Positions 42,568 to 52,069 of a stretch of DNA of 64,000 bases are shown one piece after another. The notes beneath the pieces are model-generated. The model saw only the letters and a list, made by a program, of their open reading frames with translations, did no database searches and was not told the origin of the DNA. Both the position numbers and the translations under genes were made by a program. Position 1 is the stretch's first letter, and every line of letters begins with the position of its first letter. This stretch comes from Bacillota bacterium (GTDB lineage: Bacteria > Bacillota > JADQBR01): NCBI GenBank assembly GCA_016278515.1, contig JADQBR010000015.1:1-64000 (forward strand), read 5' to 3'.

Positions 42568-43572
42568 TCACCCTCCAACCTTTCTAGAGCTTTCCTCATC
42601 CTTTACCTTATGATCAGGAAGTTTTCCTGTAAAACCACCACCGATTCTGACCGGAACACTCATATTACACTTTGATAAAAGATTGGCTCGATCCATTATT
42701 CTTTCCAGGGAAGGCGGTTCCATGTCCTTTAACCGATAATCTACTTCAAGATTTTTATAGGTTTCTACACCCAAGCGATGATAAGGCAGCAGCTCTATCT
42801 CTTTAAGCTTATGGATAGACTTGCAAAATTCACCAACTGCTAATAGGTTTGCATTAGAATCATTTATCCCCGGAATTAAAGGAATGCGTACGATTATTTC
42901 CACCGGATATTTTGATTGGTCGATTCTTCGAATGTTATCATGTATTAGTGAATTACCAGTCCCAACCCACTCTTTATGGTTTCTCTGATCCATGTGTTTA
43001 ATGTCGACAAAGAGAACATCGAGCCAGGGTAAAACCTTTTCAATGCTCTTCCACGGAGCATGAAGGGCGGTTTCAATGGCCGTGTGTATCCCGCGTTCTT
43101 TGCATTCCCGCAATACTTCAGAAGTAAAATCCGGCTGATTTAAAGGTTCTCCGCCGCTGATGGTAACACCACCGCCTGAGTGAAAGAAAAAAATCTCATC
43201 TTTGGTGATCTCGCGTACCACCTCTGCCACGGACATAAAGCTTCCGTATTGTTTCATTGCTCTCTGAGGGCATTTCGCTACACAAAGAAAGCATTTTTGG
43301 CATTTGGAGGAATCGGTGCATACCTTCTGCCTGTCTGCAGAAAAGGAAAGAGCTCCCTCCGGACATGAGCGAACACATACTCCACATCCTATACAACGTT
43401 CCCTTGCATACCCTTTTTCTGGATCGGAACGTTGAGATTCAGGCGTTGAACACCAGCGGCATCTCAAGGGACACCCTTTAAGAAAAAGTACCGTGCGGAG
43501 CCCCGGCCCGTCGTGAATGGAAGTCCTCTCGATCCTAAGCACTGATCCTTTAACATCTGAGCCATTTTTCAT
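42568..43572 (-). CDS. Glycyl radical enzyme activase (radical SAM)
   Basis: A 334-residue radical SAM enzyme. The SAM cluster motif CPLRCRWCSTPES is followed by an inserted ferredoxin-like domain with two cluster motifs (CIGCGVCVRSCPEG and CQKCFLCVAKCPQ), typical of activases of dehydratase/decarboxylase-type glycyl radical enzymes. GGGVTISGGEP is the SAM-binding GGE motif. It makes the glycyl radical on the enzyme encoded upstream. The ATG at 43572 follows GGTGGGG, which sits at the edge of the structured repeat; a longer in-frame start would read into the repeat. Confidence 0.92.
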   Translation of the reverse strand: MKNGSDVKGSVLRIERTSIHDGPGLRTVLFLKGCPLRCRWCSTPESQRSDPEKGYARERCIGCGVCVRSCPEGALSFSADRQKVCTDSSKCQKCFLCVAKCPQRAMKQYGSFMSVAEVVREITKDEIFFFHSGGGVTISGGEPLNQPDFTSEVLRECKERGIHTAIETALHAPWKSIEKVLPWLDVLFVDIKHMDQRNHKEWVGTGNSLIHDNIRRIDQSKYPVEIIVRIPLIPGINDSNANLLAVGEFCKSIHKLKEIELLPYHRLGVETYKNLEVDYRLKDMEPPSLERIMDRANLLSKCNMSVPVRIGGGFTGKLPDHKVKDEESSRKVGG

Positions 43573-43587
43573 TAATATCACCCCACC

Positions 43588-43775
43588 TAAAGCGAAAACT
43601 TGCATCAGATGGGGGTTTTATACCCATCTGATGTTTAGTTAAGCCTATCCAGAAGCTTAGCGCCACTTATCCCATTTAGATTGGGGACATTCCTGCCCCC
43701 CAGTAGATAACCTAGGCTTTAGCAGGTGTGTCCCCTTTCCTTAACTGGGGGATATTAGTGGCGGTTAGCTATCGG
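43588..43775 (-). repeat. Structured dispersed repeat, copy 2
   Basis: Same element as at 21925-22109, read on the minus strand. The outer stem, inner GGGGACA/TGTCCCC stem and 3' hairpin are kept despite base changes; for example GTGGTG in copy 1 is GTGGCG here, still pairing with CGCCAC. It lies between the glycyl radical enzyme and its activase and supplies the enzyme gene's last six codons and TAA stop. Its far end abuts the activase ribosome site. Confidence 0.85.
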
Positions 43776-46163
43776 AGAAATACCGTGTTGTATAGTACGT
43801 CCAATAATATCATCCTGCACATCTTTTCCAAGTTCCACGAAGTAGGCAGTATAACCGGCCACTCGCACCAGTAATCCTCTGTATTCATCAGGATTTTTCT
43901 GAGCACGAATTAATTTTTGCTGATCAATCACATTAAACTGAACATGATACACTCCCAGGCTGCACATACTTTTCAACAGAGCCATCATCTGCGTGATTCC
44001 ATTTTCGGTAGATAGCATAGCGGGCTCTACCTTCATATTTAGAAGGGTACCCTGTACGAAGCGGCCGTGAGGGATATTTGCTACTGATTTCAACACTGAA
44101 CTCGGCCCATTAAAATCCGTTCCGCCGCTGGGACTGACACCGTCTGCCAGCGGCTTCCACGCCTTGCGACCGGAGGGTAAGGCACCCACCTCAAGCCCAA
44201 ATGGCGTGTTGCCGGATACGGGGAGTATCCCAGGAGTCATACGCCCGAATTTACTACTGTATTTTTCAATCTCATCGGCGATAAAGGTGAACATATCTCC
44301 CGCTATATCATCCACCACTTGGTCATCGTTACCGTACTTAGGCGCATCAGTACACAGCTTCTGTATTTCCTCATACCCCTCAAAGTCTCGGTCCAAGGCA
44401 TCCAACAACTCTGCCATGGTCGCTTGTTTAGTATCAAAAACAACGTGCCGGACTGCGGCCATACTGTTAATCAAGTCCGCTACACCGATTAAAATAATTC
44501 CGTTTCCTGTGTTGTATTTTGCTCCGCCCCAGGCATAGTCTTTAGCCTTCTCTATACACTCCTTGAATGTAAATGAAAGGGCAGGGACCGGTCGATTCAT
44601 GCCGACTTCGTCTATCACATGGTTTGCTTTCACAACGGCACGCGTTGCATACTGAATGTGTTCCTTAACTGCAGCGACAAAATCATCGTATGTTTCAAAT
44701 TCCTCCGGGCTTCCCGTACGTGCTGAAACATATTTACCACTCTTCCTGCTTTTACCGTCTAGAAGCCCAAATTCCACCATACTCCCCAGATTTATATCAG
44801 CAAGTGCTGTGTAGTGGCGCAAACGCCCCTCTAGGTTGGTTTCCACGCAGCCGCACGGGTTCCAATTATAGGCCTCCCTCAGGGGAATTCCCTTGTTCAT
44901 AAGCATCCTAATTCCCACGTCATCGTTGTGGAAAGCGGGGAAGCCGGTTCCAAGACTAACTAACTCAACAACTTTTCTCAGAAAAGAGTTAGGATTCTTG
45001 GCCAGGCTATAACGAACCGACAAAGACGGCTGATAAAGCTGAACGTCCATTGTTGCCTGAATAATCATGTATGACAGGTCGTTGACAGCGTCTCGCCCAG
45101 CATCATCCACTCCTCCGACACAAACATTTTGAAACATTGGATAACCCGCAGCGAACTCCGCCGTTGTTGCGTCTTGAAAGAGGCATGGCTCGCTAAACTT
45201 AACCCAAAGACAGTCAAGAAGCTCTTGAACTTCTTCCACTGCAATGCGTCCACTTTCAATATCAGACTTATAATAAGGCCAGAGATACTGATCCATACGT
45301 CCAGGGTTATAGCTTGCAGCGTTCTGTTCCATGAAAACACTAATCTGATAAAAATATAAGGACTGCAAAGCTTCCCTAAATGTCCGTGCTGGATTTGCGG
45401 GAACATGCCGGCAAATTCCTGCAATCTCCAAAAGTTCTTTTTTCCTCTGCGAGTCTTTTTCTGTGGACGCTAGACGATCAGCTTCCTCGGCATATCGTTC
45501 TGCCAAACTAATCATCCCTTCCGCTACAATCAAAAGAGATTTCAGATAGTAATCCTTTTCATAATCACCTGGTACGGTTAGATCCAGTTCTGCTCTTCTT
45601 TTTTTCACCGCTTTTACGATTCCCAAAACTCCTTCGGAAATAAGCCATTGGTAACCCGCAGTAGTCTCTCCCCATCCACGCACTGCCTTACGGTCTATGT
45701 ATATCACGCCATTATCCCGAAGTTCCCGTGTGTCGTCTGGAATTTGGGCGAGCCATTCCTCATAGTTAGAGCGCCCTTTCCAATAAGGGCGAATTTCTTC
45801 CTCGAAAATCCTTCGTTCCTCAGATTTCAAATAAAAGGGGTCATAACGACGCTCACTAATAGTCTCCAGTTCATCATCCAGCACGGACCAACACGTTTCA
45901 GCGTTTAGAATACCGGCGCGCATCTTGCTTCCGGAAGAACCGATAATCAGTTCGTCATCCCATATCTTAACGGTCTTTTCCACGCACTGTTTACGAAATG
46001 CCTTAGCTTTACGTACAACAAGCGGTTCACCTTCGGTCTCTTTGAAGCTCTCAGTTAGAATTCGTGCGTTCTCTAAGTCCATCTCAGGTCGAGTCCCGAG
46101 CACTCTATTCTTTAGTCGATGCACCCGATCCATATATTTTGGCTCATTTTCTATTTTGGACAT
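43755..46163 (-). CDS. Glycyl radical enzyme, dehydratase/decarboxylase class
   Basis: An 802-residue pyruvate formate-lyase-like enzyme. The active-site loop reads NPCGCVETN, with catalytic Cys and nearby Glu (CxE) near residue 437, as in dehydratases and decarboxylases rather than the Cys-Cys of formate lyase. The glycyl loop is VRVAGYTAYF, Gly near 768. The CVET motif is the one in trans-4-hydroxy-L-proline dehydratase HypD, and a proC-like remnant three genes on fits a hydroxyproline route, but other substrates such as arylacetates cannot be excluded. The last residues PIANRH are encoded by the repeat inserted at the 3' end. GGAGG precedes the ATG at 46163. Confidence 0.88.
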   Translation of the reverse strand: MSKIENEPKYMDRVHRLKNRVLGTRPEMDLENARILTESFKETEGEPLVVRKAKAFRKQCVEKTVKIWDDELIIGSSGSKMRAGILNAETCWSVLDDELETISERRYDPFYLKSEERRIFEEEIRPYWKGRSNYEEWLAQIPDDTRELRDNGVIYIDRKAVRGWGETTAGYQWLISEGVLGIVKAVKKRRAELDLTVPGDYEKDYYLKSLLIVAEGMISLAERYAEEADRLASTEKDSQRKKELLEIAGICRHVPANPARTFREALQSLYFYQISVFMEQNAASYNPGRMDQYLWPYYKSDIESGRIAVEEVQELLDCLWVKFSEPCLFQDATTAEFAAGYPMFQNVCVGGVDDAGRDAVNDLSYMIIQATMDVQLYQPSLSVRYSLAKNPNSFLRKVVELVSLGTGFPAFHNDDVGIRMLMNKGIPLREAYNWNPCGCVETNLEGRLRHYTALADINLGSMVEFGLLDGKSRKSGKYVSARTGSPEEFETYDDFVAAVKEHIQYATRAVVKANHVIDEVGMNRPVPALSFTFKECIEKAKDYAWGGAKYNTGNGIILIGVADLINSMAAVRHVVFDTKQATMAELLDALDRDFEGYEEIQKLCTDAPKYGNDDQVVDDIAGDMFTFIADEIEKYSSKFGRMTPGILPVSGNTPFGLEVGALPSGRKAWKPLADGVSPSGGTDFNGPSSVLKSVANIPHGRFVQGTLLNMKVEPAMLSTENGITQMMALLKSMCSLGVYHVQFNVIDQQKLIRAQKNPDEYRGLLVRVAGYTAYFVELGKDVQDDIIGRTIQHGISPIANRH

Positions 46164-46600
46164 ATGGACACCTCCGTTATCCTTAAAGTTTCTTAGTTTG
46201 GATGTGGGGTTACACCCCTTTGCGCTGCTTCTATTTAGGAGCCAACACTTATTTTGGGATCCTAAATTAATTCTATTGCTTTATGGCATACCTGTCAAGA
46301 ACAGTCTTATTCACTCCGTGTATTGCCTCGTTATCCTTTAATTCCAAACAAATTTCTCACTGATATTCCTTTAATTATTGACGCCGAGGTAAATCTTAAA
46401 GAGTGGCGAATTCAAAACAAATAACCCCAATTAATTTGGTTGAAAATACTCCAAATTAATTGGGGTTACTGACTATATAATTAAAACCAGAAAACCTATT
46501 CATACCCTTCATTTAGTTCTGCGGATTATACTGGGGGACTACATTAAGCCAACCTTTAGTTTTTCCATACAAAATTATCTTGTCTAACGCCCTAACCTTA
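46164..46600. other. Intergenic stretch upstream of the glycyl radical enzyme operon
   Basis: About 440 bases that should hold the operon promoter. The only clear structure is the 17-bp inverted repeat at 46423-46467. No convincing coding sequence. Confidence 0.5.
46423..46467. terminator. 17-bp perfect inverted repeat
   Basis: AACCCCAATTAATTTGG (46423-46439) and its exact complement (46451-46467) with an 11-base loop. It could terminate minus-strand transcription of the small gene at 46601 (T-rich TTTGTTTT follows) or act as an operator. Confidence 0.6.
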
Positions 46601-46753
46601 TTAATCAAGAGATCGGTAAAAATGTGTCTTAGACGGTCGTTGGTGACACATTGCTTTATTCTTACTGTTTAGCAGGCCCCACAGGGTATATGCTTCCTCT
46701 ACATTTACAAATGATTGTTTCTTTTCCTGCGTTAGCCTTTTAGAAAAGACCAC
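46601..46753 (-). pseudogene. 50-codon frame, possible DUF3231 N-terminal remnant
   Basis: From GTG 46753, 7 bases after GGAGGG, the minus strand reads FSKRLTQEKKQSFVNVEEAY then TLWGLLNSKNKA. The segment with EAYTLWGLL resembles the start of DUF3231 proteins, but it stops after 50 codons. It is either a small gene or a truncated one; family resemblance is weak. Confidence 0.4.
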
Positions 46754-46870
46754 CTTCACGCCCTCCTTATTAATTCATACACTAACCATATTATTTGGAA
46801 GGGAGCAACAAGCTAAACAGGTTTATTTATTCCAATTATGTAGAAATTGGTCGAAATATTAGGCTTTTGG

Positions 46871-47071
46871 TCATCCGTTAAACTTTTGTTTACATTTATA
46901 AGCAAAGGAAACCTGGCTCTCAAGTACTTTAAGGAGGTATTGTAATTTACCAGGGGGTACTTGTTCTAGCTTTGTAGTACCGATAGCGTCCTGACAGATC
47001 TTTTTTAGTTGAAAGTCCTGGTAGCCTAATTGCTTTAATGTATTGAACTGTGTCTTAATTTCATCCAACAT
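46871..47071 (-). CDS. Small protein of unknown function
   Basis: A 66-residue helical, basic protein (MLDEIKTQFNTLKQLGYQDF, KLEQVPPGKLQYLLKVLES). AGGAGG lies just ahead of the ATG at 47071. It starts 41 bases after the end of the next gene upstream on the same strand, so they may be co-transcribed. No family recognised. Confidence 0.65.
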   Translation of the reverse strand: MLDEIKTQFNTLKQLGYQDFQLKKICQDAIGTTKLEQVPPGKLQYLLKVLESQVSFAYKCKQKFNG

Positions 47072-47111
47072 GGCCTTTAATACCTCCTCCCTCTATTAAA
47101 TCACCAAACTA

Positions 47112-47570
47112 CTAGTCCTTATCGTTCACTCCCACCGACCCTTCCGTATCCGTCTTTTTAACATACGGAAGACGCTGTCGCAGCTTTTTGTTGCGCCAGT
47201 ACTCCAAATTAAACTCGGTCTCAAAATCTTTCTCGGGCAGCTGGGCTATAAATTCCTCGCAGAATTCCTTAGCATAGGAGGTAGTCTCCTGCTCGGACAT
47301 GAATTGATAGAGCAAGGTAAAGGCCAGCATATGGGCGTCCCGACCGTTTTTTCCCCAGTCAAAACCCATTTGCTCCGGTTTTATTGCCAGCATCTGAGCC
47401 GTTTTTTCCTTATCAAGAGGCCGGCTATATAGGTAGACCTCCTTGGTTTCCCAAATACCTTTGAGAGTAAATATACCGTCATGCTTCATAAGTACGGTCC
47501 ATTTTCGCGAAGGATCATCTTCCATGGAATTCAACATTTTATCAAAGAATTTGCCTAAAAAACCCATCAT
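47112..47570 (-). CDS. Hypothetical protein
   Basis: A protein of about 152 residues starting MMGFLGKFFDKMLNSMEDDP, with one recognisable compact region (KHDGIFTLKGIWETKEVYLY, then PEQMGFDWGKNGRDAHMLAF). AAGGAGGG lies just before the ATG pair at 47570/47567, so a start 19 codons upstream is unlikely. The acidic-aromatic mix suggests a soluble cytoplasmic protein; family not recognised. Confidence 0.65.
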   Translation of the reverse strand: MMGFLGKFFDKMLNSMEDDPSRKWTVLMKHDGIFTLKGIWETKEVYLYSRPLDKEKTAQMLAIKPEQMGFDWGKNGRDAHMLAFTLLYQFMSEQETTSYAKEFCEEFIAQLPEKDFETEFNLEYWRNKKLRQRLPYVKKTDTEGSVGVNDKD

Positions 47571-47746
47571 ATCCCTCCTTTGCGAAAACACACTACAATC
47601 TTTTGAGTTCATTGTACAATATTCCACTTAACCACAACTAAACGAAATGTAATAAAAAAATTATTAAGCTTGGCTGAGCAATGCTTCAATTAAAGGCTAA
47701 AGCCTTAGTTGCCTTATGCACGAGTATCTTCCAATAGTGCACAAAA

Positions 47747-47772
47747 AAACCGCCCAGTTATTTAAGCGGTTT
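47747..47772 (-). terminator. Terminator of the hybrid kinase operon
   Basis: AAACCGC (47747-47753) pairs with GCGGTTT (47766-47772); on the minus strand it is followed by a run of seven T. Confidence 0.8.
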
Positions 47773-47779
47773 ATTATCA

Positions 47780-48877
47780 TCATTTAATTCTATTTATCAG
47801 CTCTTCAACTTCGTAATTAGGCTCCATGCCTAATTCTTGTTTAAGTTCCTGCCTATACATATTATAATACTTAACTGCTGAAAACCTATCTTTCATAACG
47901 ATAAAAGTATCAACTAATTTGTAATTTATCATATTATGCAGCGGTTCATGTTCTAACCCGGTCTTTAACAGCTTACTTGCCTTTTCCAACTGGCCTAAAT
48001 CTACATAATAATCAGCCATCTTAAGTATTAATTGAATATATTCTTCTTTGACAGACTGTCTGTTCCTTTCCGCCCACCAAAAATCATTTCCTTCTAGATA
48101 GTCTCCCGTATAAATATCAGCTATCTCTTCATATTCGCATATAGTACTATCATCAATAGTCTTTGAAGAAGACAAAAACGCCATAAATTTATAGTAGTCA
48201 CAATCAACTGAATCAATATTTAGTTTATATCTATCTCTTATTCGTTCAACTGTAATTTCAATGCCTTTGTTTAATAATGCTTTTTTCATATAATAGAGTG
48301 TAGTATTAAAATGGGCCACAGCTCTGTCACCATCAAATTCACCCCATATATTATCAATTATTTCGTTTCTGGAAACTTCAGCTCCTCTGCAGTCAATGAA
48401 GAAGGCCAATAGTTCTTCAGCCTTGGCTGTACGAAACCTTACCTCACCTTGTTCAGTAATTACCTTGAATTTATCGAAGCAGCATATCCTTGACTGAGCA
48501 GGGTGTATCTCTTTGTCCATACCTTCTATAATCCGATCAAGTGTTTCTTTCAAGCGTTCTTTATCCAAAGGCTTCATAAGATAGTCGATAGCATTAAGTC
48601 TAAAAGCCTCAACCGCATATTCGTTAAACGCTGTGACAAAAACAATGGCAATCCTACCATTAAAACCTAGCATCAGGTTAGATAGTTCCATTCCGTTCAT
48701 TCCGGGCATCTCAACGTCAAGAAACACTGCATCTAAAGGAGTGTTTTTCACATATTCCAAAGCTTTCATAGGGTCTGTGAACTCACCCTTTATGTCAACG
48801 GCACCGCTCTTTTTAAGCAATTTTGCAAGTTTGTCCACTGCCGGCTGCTCATCGTCAACTATTACTGCCCGAATCAA
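47780..48877 (-). CDS. Response regulator with SARP/BTAD output
   Basis: A 365-residue regulator with a receiver (AVIVDDEQPA, acceptor Asp in AVFLDVEMPGMNG, FVTAFNEYAVEAF, YLMKPLD), then an OmpR-like winged helix near 150-220 (TAKAEELLAFFIDCRGAEV, NEIIDNIWGEFDGDRAVAHF) and a bacterial transcriptional activator (BTAD, TPR-like) domain near 225-365. This order is that of SARP-type response regulators of Firmicutes. The TTG at 48877, 8 bases after GGAGG, is the likely start, directly after the kinase stop. It is the output of the dual-kinase sensor. Confidence 0.88.
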   Translation of the reverse strand: MIRAVIVDDEQPAVDKLAKLLKKSGAVDIKGEFTDPMKALEYVKNTPLDAVFLDVEMPGMNGMELSNLMLGFNGRIAIVFVTAFNEYAVEAFRLNAIDYLMKPLDKERLKETLDRIIEGMDKEIHPAQSRICCFDKFKVITEQGEVRFRTAKAEELLAFFIDCRGAEVSRNEIIDNIWGEFDGDRAVAHFNTTLYYMKKALLNKGIEITVERIRDRYKLNIDSVDCDYYKFMAFLSSSKTIDDSTICEYEEIADIYTGDYLEGNDFWWAERNRQSVKEEYIQLILKMADYYVDLGQLEKASKLLKTGLEHEPLHNMINYKLVDTFIVMKDRFSAVKYYNMYRQELKQELGMEPNYEVEELINRIK

Positions 48878-48878
48878 C

Positions 48879-51800
48879 TTATTCACCTCCAAATGGTATT
48901 AGGAACATTACATTAGTGCCTTTACCCACTTCACTCTCTATCGCTAGACCACTACCATATAGTTTTCTTAGCCTCAATTCAATATTTCTGAGACCTACAC
49001 CACCGCTGGAATATTCCGTAAGCAGCTTATCTACCCTATCACAAGATATCCCAATACCGTCATCACTAACAGCTATTCGTATCCCATCGGTTTGTTTTTG
49101 AATGGAAATTATAACAAGACCCGAAAAACCTTTTTTCCTAAGGCCATGGCGGATTGCATTTTCCACCAAAGGCTGTATTGACAAAGGAGGAATATTTACC
49201 TCTATACTTTCATCTATATCAAATTTAACTTTCATACTGCTGCCAAAACGGGCCTGTTCAATCTCAACATATGAATTTATCAAGCCTATCTCTTTCTCAA
49301 TCGGAACAAACATTTCAAGGTTATTAAAATCAAAACTGGTCCTTAGGTAATGTGCCAGTGTGTTGATAAGCTGTTCCGCACGTCCAGGATCCGTATCGCA
49401 GAAACAAGAGATAGTGTTCAGCGTATTAAACAGGAAATGTGGTTTTATCTGAGCCTGTAAAAATGCCAATTCTGAAGCCATTGCCTGATCTACCGACATC
49501 TTAAGGTTTACCAGCGTCTTAGCTCGTGCAAGCAGCTCTTCTGTTTCAAAAGGTTTAGAAAGGTAGTCATTGGCACCGGCTTCAAAACCCATGACAATAT
49601 CTGCAGTTGTTGTTTTCGCTGTCAGCATCAGTACTGGTAAATCAAAGAGGGACTTATTCTTCCTGATCTTACGGCACACTTCGTACCCTGACATTCCAGG
49701 CATCATGACATCCAGTATAACCAGTGTAATGCTGTTGTCTTTTCTAATTTCCCTTAGTGCCGCAGCCCCGCTATCCACTGCCGTAATCGTATAACCTTCC
49801 ATTTTTAAGGTAGCAGCGGCAGATTGTAAGTTTACTATTTCATCATCTACAATCAGAATATGCACATCCGTATCGGTACCACTCCTTAAAGTGCCCTGAG
49901 ACTCTACTGCTGCCGTCGCAGCGATCTCTGACAACATAACTTCAGTATCCTTTTCCTCGGGCTGTTCCTTAGCAATAGGTAGTGTAAAGTAAAATTTAGA
50001 GCCTTTTCCTACTGTTGATTCAACCCAGATCTTGCCTCTATGTAATTCAACCAGTTGTTTTGTTATGGAAAGTCCAAGCCCGGTCCCTCCATGCTTTCGT
50101 ATAAGAGAACTATCCAATTGTTCGAAGGATGTAAATATATCATCAAACTTTCCCGCTGGTATTCCTTCCCCTGTGTCTTCAACGCAAATTACTGCCCTGT
50201 CTCCCGATATACTAGCAGACACCCTGACATGGCCCTGCTCAGTAAATTTTAGGGCGTTACCCACTAGGTTATATAGAATCTGCGCGAGGCGATTTTCATC
50301 TGCTATCACATATGGGAGTTCATCATCAATAGCATTAATGAGTTTGACATCCGATGATCTATTTGTCTGATTCAATACCATTAATGTTGTACGTACAATA
50401 GTATTAATTCTTATAGCTTTACAGTTAAGTTTAACATCACCGTGCTTCATTTTCGAATAATCCAAAATATCATTAACCAGATTGGAAAGCCTCCTGCTGC
50501 TTCCAGATATAATCGAGAGATTGTTCTTTTGCCCTTCATTCAAAGTCCCTTCACTTCCGCGCATCAAGGCCTCCGTAATGCCTAATATCCCGTTTAATGG
50601 AGTTCGCAGCTCATGTGACGTGTTGGCTAGAAATTCATCCTTCAATTTATCCAGTTGGAGAAGTCTTTCCGAGAGGTCGTTGACATTATCAAAAGCTTTG
50701 GAAAAACGTCTGGAAAGAATAAAAGACTGCAAAAAGAGAAACACAAAGAATCCGTAAGCCGTCAATTCCCCAAGATTAACCGGAAGCATTTGACTATGAT
50801 ATAACACATCATGGAACACGCCAAGTGCCACGACAAGCGCTCCCATCAAGACAATAAGCGCATTCTGTTTCTTCCTGAAAAATGCGACGAGTGTGCAAAT
50901 TAGCCCATAGGCTACGATTAAGCTGACTGCAACCATCATAAATGTTTTGAGTGTGGTATAAAACGATATTGGTGTGAAAAAGGCAATTGCAGAAATACCC
51001 GTTGAATATATAACAGCTGCTCTGACCGCTTTTTTAGAAACCTCTTCCGGAAACAATTCTCCTAAGAATAACACAAAGGTAGTACCTGCCCAGAAAACTG
51101 TGTAATAATTTAGCAGCACGACCATCTCGAAACTTATGGAAGGAAAAAGCCTATAAATGGCATAATCCCCATGTAACAACGTTCTTACAATTGCCACCAG
51201 ACATATAAATACAAAATAGAGACTGCCCTTATCTTCCCGCCTTAAGAGAAAGATACTCAGATAGTAAAGTCCCATGATAAAAAAACTACCCAACAGGAAC
51301 AAATCTTTATAGATGACATTTCTGGCAAGTTCCTGCATTTGTCCGGGTGTACCCATTTCTATTGAGTACCACATGCCGCCGCGAGCATAGACATAGTTAG
51401 ACACTTGTACAATGATATTAAACTGGGATGCTTTAGGAACTATATGGACTGTTATCGGTCTGTTTTCAGGCTTGAATTGCTCTTTTTTATTGGTTACTAT
51501 ACCGTTTGATGCAATCAACTCATCATCAATAAACATCCGGTAAGCCGTAGACATAGTAGGAATTCGAAAGGTTATTGGTATATCTTGGTTGGCGTTTAAT
51601 ACTTTAATTCGGTAAGTTGCATATCCGAAACCGGGTAGGCTTCGCCCGTCGAATTGATAGGCATTCCAAACTGACGGTACACTGGCTCTAATATCAGGGC
51701 TGGGGTCATTATCTTGCAAATCATTATAAGTCAGTAACTTTTTCCAGTAAAAATCCCATTCTCCGCTTAGATCTATAATTCCGTCTTTTTCCGGGTCCCA

Positions 51801-51950
51801 TTGGAAAAGATCCAATATCCCGTTGCGAACTACCGGCGACTCATTCTTCGCTTCTTGAGTCGCCTGCACAGAGCTTGGCAGGCTAATTATCATTAACATA
51901 ATAATAGTGAAAGAAACAAATATTCTCTTATAGGTCTTTTCCCTCATCAT
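48879..51950 (-). CDS. Hybrid sensor kinase with two kinase modules (7TMR-DISM)
   Basis: A 1023-residue protein. Order: signal peptide; extracellular galactose-binding-like 7TMR-DISM domain (about 45-195); seven membrane helices (about 210-410); HisKA with NTSHELRTPLNG (His near 446); HATPase with VGNALKFTEQ, DTGEGIPAG and GGTGLGLSI; receiver with HILIVDDE and acceptor Asp in LVILDVMMPG near 745; then a LytS-class second kinase with QAQIKPHFLFNTLNT (His near 836) and its own HATPase (VENAIRHG, DDGIGI, GGVGLRNIELRL). The DISM domain suggests a carbohydrate-like ligand. It is coupled with the SARP regulator, so signal may pass from the first module through the receiver to the second, then to the regulator; that route is inference. 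Confidence 0.9.
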   Translation of the reverse strand: MMREKTYKRIFVSFTIIMLMIISLPSSVQATQEAKNESPVVRNGILDLFQWDPEKDGIIDLSGEWDFYWKKLLTYNDLQDNDPSPDIRASVPSVWNAYQFDGRSLPGFGYATYRIKVLNANQDIPITFRIPTMSTAYRMFIDDELIASNGIVTNKKEQFKPENRPITVHIVPKASQFNIIVQVSNYVYARGGMWYSIEMGTPGQMQELARNVIYKDLFLLGSFFIMGLYYLSIFLLRREDKGSLYFVFICLVAIVRTLLHGDYAIYRLFPSISFEMVVLLNYYTVFWAGTTFVLFLGELFPEEVSKKAVRAAVIYSTGISAIAFFTPISFYTTLKTFMMVAVSLIVAYGLICTLVAFFRKKQNALIVLMGALVVALGVFHDVLYHSQMLPVNLGELTAYGFFVFLFLQSFILSRRFSKAFDNVNDLSERLLQLDKLKDEFLANTSHELRTPLNGILGITEALMRGSEGTLNEGQKNNLSIISGSSRRLSNLVNDILDYSKMKHGDVKLNCKAIRINTIVRTTLMVLNQTNRSSDVKLINAIDDELPYVIADENRLAQILYNLVGNALKFTEQGHVRVSASISGDRAVICVEDTGEGIPAGKFDDIFTSFEQLDSSLIRKHGGTGLGLSITKQLVELHRGKIWVESTVGKGSKFYFTLPIAKEQPEEKDTEVMLSEIAATAAVESQGTLRSGTDTDVHILIVDDEIVNLQSAAATLKMEGYTITAVDSGAAALREIRKDNSITLVILDVMMPGMSGYEVCRKIRKNKSLFDLPVLMLTAKTTTADIVMGFEAGANDYLSKPFETEELLARAKTLVNLKMSVDQAMASELAFLQAQIKPHFLFNTLNTISCFCDTDPGRAEQLINTLAHYLRTSFDFNNLEMFVPIEKEIGLINSYVEIEQARFGSSMKVKFDIDESIEVNIPPLSIQPLVENAIRHGLRKKGFSGLVIISIQKQTDGIRIAVSDDGIGISCDRVDKLLTEYSSGGVGLRNIELRLRKLYGSGLAIESEVGKGTNVMFLIPFGGE

Positions 51951-52069
51951 ATGCTCGCTTTCTGGGCGTAACTACATTTTTTTACATTTAATTCAATATT
52001 TCTTTGCGTTCTCCTCCCTAAAAGCGCAAATTACTTCATGTTTAAAGGAACTTACCAAGACCTTACTAA

